Assembly (NCBI RefSeq): GCF_020829685.1
Contig: NZ_JAIVFR010000373.1
Location: forward strand, 1-6,545
From: Nostoc sp. CHAB 5715
GTDB lineage: Bacteria > Cyanobacteriota > Cyanobacteriia > Cyanobacteriales > Nostocaceae
Length of the DNA stretch: 6,545 bases
Reading direction: 5' to 3'
The notes under the pieces were generated by a model, which saw only the letters and a program-made list of their open reading frames with translations, searched no databases and was not told where the DNA came from. Made by a program: the position numbers and the translations under genes. Below are positions 1-5,470 of the stretch, one piece after another. Each line of letters begins with the position of its first letter. The first letter of the stretch is position 1.

Positions 1-1
1 G

Positions 2-391
2 GTTAATGGTACTTTGTTACCAGGTAATCTCACAGTTGCAACTCACCTTTTGGGTACATCAATCTTGCCACATCTGGATGGTGTAATTCTGGCGCTGGAA
101 GATATTACAGAAGCACCTTATCGCATTGATAGGATGCTGACACAGTGGCGTTTGAGTGGTGCTTTGTCTCAAGTGTGCGGTATTGCTTTGGGCGGTTTTA
201 CTCGCTGTGAAGCGCCGCCAACTGTGTCTAGCTTTAGTGTAGAAGAAGTATTGCGCGATCGCTTGGGTGATTTGGGTATTGCGATTGTTTCTGATTTACC
301 TTTTGGTCATGATAGTCCGAATGCAGCCTTACCAGTGGGTGTAGAGGTAACTTTAGATGGGGATGCGGGAATATTAGCGATCGCACCATAG
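2..391 (+). CDS. LD-carboxypeptidase (peptidase S66, LdcA/MccF-like), 3' part only
   Basis: The 5' part of the gene lies outside the window; the open frame enters at base 2 (VNGTLLPGNLTV...) and stops with TAG at 389-391. S66 enzymes cleave the amide bond between an L- and a D-amino acid in muropeptides during cytoplasmic murein recycling; the MccF branch cleaves microcin C-type nucleotide peptides. Seen here are the typical C-terminal-domain motifs: a GNLTV..HLLGT segment, then ILALEDITEAPYRIDRML, then GIALGGF and DLPFGHD followed by LPVGVEVTLD. In the family the catalytic triad is Ser-Glu-His. The Glu of LALED (codon 98-100) and the His of PFGH (codon 308-310) are about 70 residues apart, close to the spacing of Glu217 and His285 in Pseudomonas LdcA, so both are probably the catalytic residues. 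The serine domain is not visible. Two HIP1 octamers lie inside the frame (255-262, 377-384). The family is clear; the exact substrate is not. Confidence 0.87.
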   Translation, partial: VNGTLLPGNLTVATHLLGTSILPHLDGVILALEDITEAPYRIDRMLTQWRLSGALSQVCGIALGGFTRCEAPPTVSSFSVEEVLRDRLGDLGIAIVSDLPFGHDSPNAALPVGVEVTLDGDAGILAIAP

Positions 392-454
392 TTTCCCGCA
401 AATATTTTTATCACAAAAAGTTTTGGTGGTACATAAAATCAAATAATATCCAAG

Positions 455-765
455 TTACAGCTATTTTCAGGTAAATAAACCACGCGGTAGGGGTTTAGCA
501 TTGCTCATTGGTGTCAACTTAAGCTAAAAGTAGCTTAACTGTTAGCTTCCACGCCCGCCCAGAAATGAATTTCAGGGCTAATAGTTAAAGTCTACTAAAG
601 TAGACTAAAGATTTTTTGCTATATTTAGTCATCTTCAGATGACTTCCGCTATTAGCAAGGAACTTCAGTTCCTTGCGGGACATGGCTTTTACGTTAAGTT
701 GACACGTATGAGCATTGCTAAACCCCTACGATAGATGTGGTTCAAATACATGAAAACTGCTGTAA
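455..765. repeat. Large imperfect inverted repeat (fold-back element) with nested insert
   Basis: Left arm 455-522 and right arm 694-765 are inverted copies. The outer block 455-483 matches the reverse complement of 737-765 at 23 of 29 positions (both read TTACAGC...CCAC). The inner block 487-522 matches the reverse complement of 694-729 at 33 of 36 positions and starts GTAGGGGTTTAGCA. The two blocks are separated by 3 nt on the left and 7 nt on the right. The sequence GTAGGGGTTTAGCAATGCTAAACCCCTAC looks like a palindromic repeat that is common in Nostoc-type genomes (from memory). The present form is explained by such a palindrome split at its centre by an insert, or by one fold-back element. 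No coding frame is present. Confidence 0.75.
511..705. mobile_element. MITE-like insert with 12-bp terminal inverted repeats
   Basis: A perfect 12-bp inverted repeat, GTGTCAACTTAA at 511-522 and TTAAGTTGACAC at 694-705, bounds about 195 nt of non-coding DNA that sits in the centre of the larger inverted repeat. The interior is almost wholly self-complementary: 519-526/531-538, 557-573 region, 589-596/599-606, 627-634/637-644 and 655-664/667-676 each form a hairpin. These are tied together by GCTAATAG (577-584) pairing with CTATTAGC (649-656) and CCCGC (554-558) pairing with GCGGG (675-679). A second reading is an element from 490 to 726 flanked by TA dinucleotides (488-489, 727-728), which would fit the TA target duplication of IS630-type transposases. 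No transposase gene is present, so mobility would have to come from elsewhere. Confidence 0.55.
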
Positions 766-794
766 AGGACAATACAGTTCAGTTAAGCAATTTT

Positions 795-834
795 TCCTTC
801 TCTCTCTGTGTCCTCTGCGCCTCTGTGGTTCATT
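795..834. repeat. Degenerate CTCTG-rich dispersed repeat
   Basis: A pyrimidine-rich stretch with repeated CTCTGTG, CTCTGCG and CTCTGTG words ending in GGTTCATT, followed by a run of seven A. It resembles a short sequence often seen between genes in Nostoc-type genomes (recognised from memory, not searched). It has no coding potential and no clear folding of its own. Confidence 0.4.
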
Positions 835-891
835 AAAAAAACGACTTTGGCAAAGAGTGCTAGCCTTAACCCAAGCGTATTGAGTTAAAGG
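835..891 (-). terminator. Possible terminator region of the glycosyltransferase gene
   Basis: Read on the - strand, just past the stop codon at 905, an imperfect hairpin (CCTTTAAC at 891-884 pairing with GTTAAGG at 870-864, one bulged base) is followed by a second small hairpin (CTTT/AAAG around 845-855) and then seven T (complement of 835-841). This is the layout of a Rho-independent terminator, but the stems are weak. The first hairpin may simply be another dispersed intergenic repeat. Confidence 0.35.
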
Positions 892-904
892 ACATTATTA
901 CTAT

Positions 905-1969
905 TCATTTTTTCAAGATTTTTTGAAACCATTGTTCTACGCGATCGCCCATCGCCTCTAAAGAATAATTTGTTTCTGCTTGTTGCCGACAAGCATAACG
1001 GTCAATTTCATCCAAATGCTTAATCGCTTCTACTAAACCTTGAACACTATCAGGTTCCACTAAAAAACCAGTTTTGCCTTCTTGGACAATTTCTGTTAAA
1101 CCACCCCGATGGTAAGCAATTAAAGGTACTCCACAAGCAAGCGCTTCTATTGCTACATTTCCAAAAGCTTCTACCCAACGGGGAGTTACTAACAAGGCTA
1201 GACATTTACCTAATTGTTGTTGTAACTCGACAGTAGGTAAAAAGCCCATATATTCTATCGGTGCATCTGGGTAGTCTTGACAAATCTTCTGCCAGTAAGT
1301 TTCATCTTGTTTCAGTCCAAATATTTTCAAAGGAATACCCGTGATTTTTGCAGATGCAACCGCATCTTCTAATCCTTTTTCCGGTGCTATTCTACCTACC
1401 CACGCCAAGTTATAGCTTGGTTGATTACAAAACTGATAAATAGATAAATCCATCCCATTCAGCAAACAAGTACACTGCTGTTCAAGCTTAAAAGTCGCTG
1501 CTTGTGTTTGACTGTGAACGCCAATAGTACCTGTAAACTGAGTTGCGATCTGCTCAATAATCTGATCCATAACATCTGTTAAAGAACCCATACTAATCAG
1601 ATGAGCGATCGGAGTATTAAAAAATGGTGTTAAATACAAAGGTAGCCAATCATAAGCAAAATTCACAATTAAATCATAATCAGCCTGAACTTGTCGTGCA
1701 TAATCCCACATATTCGCCAGAACAGAATTTTTCGGGATAAAAATTGGCTCAGTGCGAGTCTGATTTTGAGCTGGTATCTGGAGTTCTCCAGGGATTTCTT
1801 TAATAGGTAATGAACTGCTAATAGACCCCTGAGGTGCGACAATTTTTACTTGGTGTCCTCGCCGTAGCATCTCTTTGGCAATGTTAGAGATGGTCAACTC
1901 CACTCCGCCACCCAATCCTGAACCTAGTGAACCAATTGGAGTGGACATAAATAATAATTTATGGTACAT
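905..1969 (-). CDS. Glycosyltransferase family 4 (GT-B fold); possible UDP-glucose:tetrahydrobiopterin glucosyltransferase
   Basis: A 354-residue retaining glycosyltransferase of normal length for GT4. The N-terminal Rossmann half begins KLLFMSTPIGSLGSG and carries the glycine-rich GGGVELT loop (residues 20-26) that contacts the acceptor or the donor phosphate. The C-terminal half starts near LAWVGRIAPEKGL (188-200), the usual donor-domain entry. The EX7E motif is intact as E267-AFGNVAI-E275, followed by ALACGVPLIA and GKTGFLVEP (298-306). The protein is predicted to be cytoplasmic, with no signal peptide or membrane helix. The start region and the NFAYDWLPLYLTPFF block (103-117) resemble the cyanobacterial enzyme that glucosylates tetrahydrobiopterin. 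That identification is from memory and is offered only as the leading hypothesis; sugar transfer to a polysaccharide or lipid is the alternative. The ATG at 1969 is the first Met in frame; it has no Shine-Dalgarno sequence, and Met8 is a fallback start. The gene lies 99 nt downstream of a methyltransferase gene on the same strand. Confidence 0.9.
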   Translation of the reverse strand: MYHKLLFMSTPIGSLGSGLGGGVELTISNIAKEMLRRGHQVKIVAPQGSISSSLPIKEIPGELQIPAQNQTRTEPIFIPKNSVLANMWDYARQVQADYDLIVNFAYDWLPLYLTPFFNTPIAHLISMGSLTDVMDQIIEQIATQFTGTIGVHSQTQAATFKLEQQCTCLLNGMDLSIYQFCNQPSYNLAWVGRIAPEKGLEDAVASAKITGIPLKIFGLKQDETYWQKICQDYPDAPIEYMGFLPTVELQQQLGKCLALLVTPRWVEAFGNVAIEALACGVPLIAYHRGGLTEIVQEGKTGFLVEPDSVQGLVEAIKHLDEIDRYACRQQAETNYSLEAMGDRVEQWFQKILKK

Positions 1970-2025
1970 TTTCGTCGTTAATCTATTTTCATAAAGATCA
2001 TTTTTTCACCTAAACAACGTACTTA

Positions 2026-2051
2026 TTGGGTTTCGCTGTAGCTCCATCCAA
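2026..2051. repeat. Short imperfect stem-loop between methyltransferase and glycosyltransferase genes
   Basis: TTGGGT (2026-2031) can pair with ATCCAA (2046-2051), with one G-T pair, around a loop containing TTCGCTGTAGC. It looks like a decayed copy of the TTGGGTTTCGCT...ACCCAA small repeat common in filamentous cyanobacteria (recognised from memory). As it lies in the 99-nt gap of the presumed two-gene unit, it could affect mRNA processing, but nothing shows that it does. Confidence 0.35.
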
Positions 2052-2068
2052 AAGACATGAAATTAAAT

Positions 2069-2812
2069 TCAACTTTGCTTACGGTAGCAGCGGGTTGTAA
2101 TTAGGTAAGGATGAAAAACCTCTAAGAAGTGACTCTGAAGTGTATGGAAAAATGTTTCTACTACTTTAGGATCATCTAAATGAAAAGGGTATTCTTGGTT
2201 AAAACCTTTAAAGAAATACCAATTCACTATCATCTTACCTTTAAAATTCAAAGCTTGATAAAATTGTAATAACTGTTCGCTAGGATCTAACACATGTTCT
2301 AAAACATCAAAGCACAAAATCGTATCAAATTTATCTTTTGCAGGCATTTCCAGAGCAAAAACTATTTTCTTGTCCAATCCCATTTTCTTAGATCGATACT
2401 GAACAAAATCACGATTGATCGGATTAATATCATAATAAATTACTTGTTCAACTTGTGGACAAAGAGCAGCGCCAAGGGCATGAGTTCCTATTCCACCACC
2501 AAAATCCAACACTCGACCTTGAGCATAATCTGCAATCAACCGCAAGGTATCTCCAATGTACTCATGACTTGACAGATGCCAAGCCCCCAATTCAAATAAG
2601 TAAAGTTCTCCTACTTTCTCACGATAAAAAGCATTTGCTTCTTGCCAATTAAAATCTTTGTGTCCTAAATTTTTTATTTCTTCTTGTTTTGTTGCTAACT
2701 TTATCTCTACGGTTTCTGGATCTAAATGTAAAAACTCTTGTAGATGATGCTTAAATTGAAATGAATTTTCTAAATAGCTACTTAAGAAAGAAGGCGTAGG
2801 AAAGTTACCCAT
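2069..2812 (-). CDS. Class I SAM-dependent methyltransferase, substrate unknown
   Basis: A 247-residue protein with one methyltransferase domain in its second half. Motif I is VLDFGGGIGTHAL (101-113), the glycine loop that binds S-adenosylmethionine. The acidic end of strand 2 is IYYDINP (125-131), expected to hold the ribose hydroxyls. Motif IV/post-I is FDTILCFDVLEHVLDP (162-177), where the DVLEHV form is typical of the methyltransferase 11/UbiG-like branch. The first 95 residues are helical and polar, without a recognised domain, and may form a substrate lid. There is no signal peptide or membrane helix. The target (a metabolite, lipid, sugar or protein) cannot be read from the sequence. 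The neighbour on the same strand is a GT4 glycosyltransferase 99 nt downstream, so a joint role in decorating a glycoconjugate or a small molecule is possible but unproven. The ATG at 2812 has no Shine-Dalgarno sequence. The gene is AT-rich and contains no HIP1 site. Confidence 0.9.
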   Translation of the reverse strand: MGNFPTPSFLSSYLENSFQFKHHLQEFLHLDPETVEIKLATKQEEIKNLGHKDFNWQEANAFYREKVGELYLFELGAWHLSSHEYIGDTLRLIADYAQGRVLDFGGGIGTHALGAALCPQVEQVIYYDINPINRDFVQYRSKKMGLDKKIVFALEMPAKDKFDTILCFDVLEHVLDPSEQLLQFYQALNFKGKMIVNWYFFKGFNQEYPFHLDDPKVVETFFHTLQSHFLEVFHPYLITTRCYRKQS

Positions 2813-2845
2813 AAAATTTGTGTCACAATGAAATTAACGTATCCT

Positions 2846-2874
2846 ATTATAAAATAAATCTATACTAATTTAAC
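2846..2874 (-). promoter_or_regulatory. Candidate sigma-70 type promoter of the methyltransferase gene
   Basis: On the - strand a perfect -10 hexamer TATAAT (2851-2846) is preceded at 17 nt by GTTAAA (2874-2869), a poor -35 match. Transcription would start near 2839 and give a leader of about 27 nt. The surrounding 169-nt divergent spacer (2813-2981) is very AT-rich, so a chance TATAAT is quite possible. Confidence 0.35.
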
Positions 2875-2981
2875 TTATTAGCACTCGTAAATATGGAGAC
2901 AAAATGTAGTATATAGCAGTCCTAAATGATTCAGAAATTTATTTTTTTCTTCTCTTGGCGCTCTTGAGGGTGAAGTGATAG

Positions 2982-4316
2982 ATGCACAAAAAATCTATAA
3001 ATTGGCATAAAGTTACCCTTTTCCAATCCCAAATTCAAAAATTTTCCCGCCAGTTGACCAATTCTGCTTGGCGGGTTTCACTGATGGGAATTCTTCTGAG
3101 TATATTTTTATATGGTTGTCAGGGGGCAGTCCAGAAGAATGATGGAGTAATTCATCTGAGTCTATGGCAATCAATCAATCCCCCGATTAATCGGGATGTG
3201 TTTAATAAACTAGTAGATAAATTTAATCAGACTCATACTGATGTGAAGGTGGAATCTATCTTTATAGGTCAACCCCAATTGCCAAAAATATTAACAGCAG
3301 TTGTGGGCAATGCGCCTCCAGATATTCTGTCATTCGATCCTCAATTGACAGGTCAGTTTATGGAACTAGGGGCAATTCGTCCTTTAGAAGAATGGCTGGA
3401 CAAATTTCGATTCAAGTCGGAAATTAGCCCCAATTTATGGGAGGGATTAAAATTAGACGGTCATCTTTGGTCAATCCCACTTTACACGGGCAATGTAGGG
3501 ATTTTTTACCGACCTAAACTTTTCCAAGCTGCGGGAATTACGCAACTTCCTAAGACTTGGGAAGAGTTAAGGGAAGTTGCCAAAAAATTGACCATAGATC
3601 GCAATGGCGACAATCGACCTGAACAGTACGGAATGTTACTGCCTTTAGGAAAGGAAGAATGGACTGTATTTACTTGGTTCCCCTTTTTATTGAGCGCTGG
3701 CGGAGAGATTGTCACCAATAACCGTCCGAATTTGACGAATGCAGGAGCGATCGCAGCCTTACAATTTTGGCAAGACCTATTAAAAGATGGTTCCGCAACC
3801 CTTTCTTCCCCAGAGCGAGGTTATGAAGAAGACGCTTTTATTGCAGGTCGTGTTGCTATGCAGCTTACAGGCCCTTGGACTTATATCATGAAGTCTAATG
3901 TTGACTTTAACGTATTCCCTATACCTGCAAATGTGAAACCTGCTACAGTGACAGCCACTGGAAATATGTATTTGATGAAGACCACACCAGCAAGAGAGCA
4001 AGCTGCACTCAAATTTTTAGAGTATGTTTTAAGTGAAGAATTCCAAACAGAATGGAGCATAGGGACGGGTTTTTTACCAGTTAACATTAAATCTGCCCAA
4101 AGTCAGGCTTATCAACAATTTCTCCAGCAAAAACCTGTCTTGAAAGTCTTTATTGAGCAAATGCCTGTATCAGGTTCTCGACCAATCATTCCTGGCTATA
4201 GTCGTTTATCTGAGAGTTTAGGTCGAGCCATTGAAGCCACCATGCTAGGAACATCTCCAGAAACAGCACTCAAACAAGCTCAAGCAAACATTGATTCAAT
4301 TTGGGATTCCCCATAA
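2982..4316 (+). CDS. ABC transporter substrate-binding lipoprotein, sugar (CUT1/UgpB/MalE-like) type
   Basis: A 444-residue extracytoplasmic solute-binding protein, normal in length for cluster-B sugar binders. The N-terminus has a long polar stretch, then a hydrophobic segment (32-45) ending in the lipobox-like LYGC; Cys46 would carry the lipid that anchors the protein on the outer face of the cytoplasmic membrane. Tyr before Gly is unusual for a lipobox. The mature part shows family landmarks: IHLSLWQSINPP at the start of lobe 1, APPDILSFDP (111-120), PLYTGNVGIFYRPKLF (166-181), and a GRVAMQLTGPWT block (289-300). DRNGDNRPEQYG (206-217) is an EF-hand-like D-x-N-x-D loop as in many sugar binders and may hold calcium. 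The ATG at 2982 has GAGGG 11 nt upstream; its n-region of 31 residues is long, so a TTG at codon 25 (3054) is an alternative start giving a more normal signal peptide. No permease or ATPase gene follows: the next gene is on the opposite strand. The ligand is unknown; sugar or glycerol phosphate types are likely. Confidence 0.92.
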   Translation: MHKKSINWHKVTLFQSQIQKFSRQLTNSAWRVSLMGILLSIFLYGCQGAVQKNDGVIHLSLWQSINPPINRDVFNKLVDKFNQTHTDVKVESIFIGQPQLPKILTAVVGNAPPDILSFDPQLTGQFMELGAIRPLEEWLDKFRFKSEISPNLWEGLKLDGHLWSIPLYTGNVGIFYRPKLFQAAGITQLPKTWEELREVAKKLTIDRNGDNRPEQYGMLLPLGKEEWTVFTWFPFLLSAGGEIVTNNRPNLTNAGAIAALQFWQDLLKDGSATLSSPERGYEEDAFIAGRVAMQLTGPWTYIMKSNVDFNVFPIPANVKPATVTATGNMYLMKTTPAREQAALKFLEYVLSEEFQTEWSIGTGFLPVNIKSAQSQAYQQFLQQKPVLKVFIEQMPVSGSRPIIPGYSRLSESLGRAIEATMLGTSPETALKQAQANIDSIWDSP

Positions 4317-4342
4317 TCTAGATGAAATCTAAAATCCTAACT

Positions 4343-4366
4343 AAGGCTTCCTTTTTACTTAGCCTT
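4343..4366. terminator. Weak hairpin between convergent genes
   Basis: AAGGCT (4343-4348) pairs with AGCCTT (4361-4366) across a 12-nt, T-rich loop in the 87-nt gap where the binding-protein gene and the membrane-protein gene converge. A smaller TAGAT/ATCTA hairpin (4319-4331) lies directly after the TAA of the binding-protein gene. Neither is followed by a proper T-run on either strand, so a terminator role rests mainly on position. Confidence 0.22.
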
Positions 4367-4403
4367 GCAAAAACTAGGTTTCAAACCCGATGCTTAATTA
4401 TGA

Positions 4404-5138
4404 TCAACCAGAAATTCCACTTTGGCGATGTGAATTTCTTTTCAAGGTACACAAGCCAATTGCTGGTACAATTCCCAAAATTAGTGCTGTAAATCCTTGT
4501 CCACTCCAATAGAGTATAAAACTACGGTTGGCTTCTGGAATGAAATTTTGCACAATAAAAAGCAACCAAACCAAAATAGTAATCAAGAAGAAAGAAATTG
4601 AGGGTAAAAAATTCCACCACCAAATACCTGTTGTGTATCGCCTCAATACCAGCCATTGGCAAAGCCCCAGCCAAATACCAGAAATAATATATGCGATCGC
4701 AGACAAAAATCCCAAAATAAAAGTTTCTTCAGGAGATGATGAGACAATGGTTAAAATATAGTTAATCCAAGCTGTAGAAACGCCGTTAGCAATCAGCCAA
4801 CCGACGCTAGTTGCAAATATCCACTGCCAACCTGGTAAATATCGGTAAAGAACAAGGCTCTGGTCAGCAGCGAAAATCACGGCAAATACAACATTGCTGA
4901 GACTTCTAACCAAAATGCTCCATGTTTGTGGTTGAATTGCAACGCTAGGTGAGGTTTGGAGAATAATTTTCTCTAAGGCGATACTGGCAACGCCACCCAC
5001 AACCCATCCGATCAAGGTCATTAAGGTAAACTGAATAAAGAACCTCTGTCGCTGTGATCGCGGAATCAAAAGTTTTTCTAAGTTAGGATCATTATTAGCA
5101 GATGCAACATCATCGGGACTGTTAGAGTCAGTTTGCAT
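4404..5138 (-). CDS. Polytopic membrane protein of unknown function, six predicted helices
   Basis: A 244-residue protein I cannot assign to a function. A polar N-terminal tail of about 30 residues (rich in Asn, Asp and Ser, ending in basic RSQRQR) precedes hydrophobic segments near 33-56, 78-97, 104-131, 138-165, 175-200 and 212-231; a basic tail closes it. An internal duplication is visible: Q93-x-LVL-x-RY-x-x-G-x-x-W106 recurs as Q161-x-LVL-x-RY-x-x-G-x-x-W174, 68 residues apart and each at a helix end. Tryptophan-rich repeats of this kind occur in a family of uncharacterised cyanobacterial membrane proteins (from memory). The location is probably the cytoplasmic or thylakoid membrane. The ATG at 5138 is the only plausible start; just upstream is a heptamer repeat array instead of a Shine-Dalgarno sequence. 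One HIP1 site lies in the gene (4693-4700). It converges with the binding-protein gene; no partner is suggested by context. Confidence 0.82.
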   Translation of the reverse strand: MQTDSNSPDDVASANNDPNLEKLLIPRSQRQRFFIQFTLMTLIGWVVGGVASIALEKIILQTSPSVAIQPQTWSILVRSLSNVVFAVIFAADQSLVLYRYLPGWQWIFATSVGWLIANGVSTAWINYILTIVSSSPEETFILGFLSAIAYIISGIWLGLCQWLVLRRYTTGIWWWNFLPSISFFLITILVWLLFIVQNFIPEANRSFILYWSGQGFTALILGIVPAIGLCTLKRNSHRQSGISG

Positions 5139-5143
5139 AGTTA

Positions 5144-5178
5144 GGGGAGTGGGGAGTGGGGAGTGGGGAGTGGGGATG
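5144..5178. repeat. STRR-type heptamer array (GGGGAGT), four perfect units plus a partial
   Basis: Perfect GGGGAGT units at 5144, 5151, 5158 and 5165, then GGGGATG at 5172-5178. It belongs to the short tandemly repeated repetitive (STRR) sequences known from heterocystous cyanobacteria. Five runs of four G separated by 3 nt meet the usual definition of a G-quadruplex motif on the + strand. The array begins 6 nt from the start codon of the membrane-protein gene, so it occupies its leader or promoter. Confidence 0.93.
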
Positions 5179-5199
5179 AGGAAGATGAGGAAGATGAGG
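5176..5199. repeat. Nonamer tandem repeat (ATGAGGAAG), about 2.7 units
   Basis: ATGAGGAAG at 5176-5184 and 5185-5193, then ATGAGG at 5194-5199. It directly continues the heptamer array and is followed by more purine-rich sequence (to about 5216). It appears to have grown by slippage at the edge of the array. Confidence 0.8.
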
Positions 5200-5230
5200 G
5201 AGTAGAGGAAGAAGAACTATTGATTATTAA

Positions 5231-5296
5231 CCAATGCCCAATACTTCGGCTTCGCTCAGTACAAGTGCCCAATGCCCCATGCCCAATTCCCAATCC
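5231..5296. repeat. Second heptamer array (CCAATGC type), interrupted
   Basis: With the 24-nt insert at about 5242-5265 taken out, the sequence reads as six consecutive heptamers: CCAATGC three times, then CCCATGC, CCAATTC and CCAATCC. The units decay toward the right end. This is a different heptamer family from the GGGGAGT/CCCCACT arrays on either side. Confidence 0.85.
5242..5265. mobile_element. 24-nt small dispersed repeat (SDR-like) inserted in the heptamer array
   Basis: The insert starts TACTTCGG and ends AGTACAAG; because both flanks allow a one-base shift it could also be placed at 5243-5266. Removing exactly 24 nt restores the heptamer phase. It can fold by TACT (5242-5245) with AGTA (5258-5261) and GGC with GCT around a TTC loop. 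Small dispersed repeats of 21-27 nt, often embedded in tandem heptamers or in minitransposons, were described in Nostoc punctiforme and relatives (the SDR families, Elhai and colleagues, from memory); I cannot say which family this one belongs to. Confidence 0.7.
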
Positions 5297-5330
5297 TCAG
5301 TTCAATATTGATTCTTGTTTTATCCTATTT

Positions 5331-5378
5331 CTCACTCCTTATTCCCCACTCCCCACTCCCCACTCCCCACTCCCCATT
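5331..5378. repeat. STRR-type heptamer array (CCCCACT), inverted relative to the array at 5144
   Basis: Perfect CCCCACT units at 5344, 5351, 5358 and 5365, then CCCCATT (5372-5378); two decayed units (CTCACTC, CTTATTC) lead in from 5331. The block 5343-5375 is the exact reverse complement of 5144-5176, giving a 33-bp perfect inverted repeat with a 166-nt spacer. The array ends 92 nt upstream of the hemE start codon. Confidence 0.92.
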
Positions 5379-5470
5379 CTCCTTTTACTCCAAACCTGCT
5401 GAAAAAGCGTAATCCCAGAATGATAAGCTAAACAGTGGCATAAAAATTGTGACTTAGGATGAAGTGATAA

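Noticed and set aside
2982..2984. NtcA-type site (GTA-N8-TAC) upstream of the binding-protein gene or hemE
   Set aside because: I checked both leaders by eye; only partial matches such as GTA-N8-GAC are present, without a properly placed -10.
3506..4087. Three - strand open frames inside the binding-protein gene, and short frames opposite hemE, the membrane gene and the methyltransferase gene
   Set aside because: They lie wholly within strong genes on the other strand, have no recognisable motifs, and are explained as antisense shadows.
5144..5378. CRISPR array
   Set aside because: The heptamers are contiguous tandem units without spacers.
5163..5402. 79-codon + strand open frame across the hemE upstream spacer
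   Set aside because: It is made of the heptamer and nonamer arrays and the 24-nt insert (Glu/Asp-rich then Pro-rich low-complexity protein); no ribosome site and no plausible domain.
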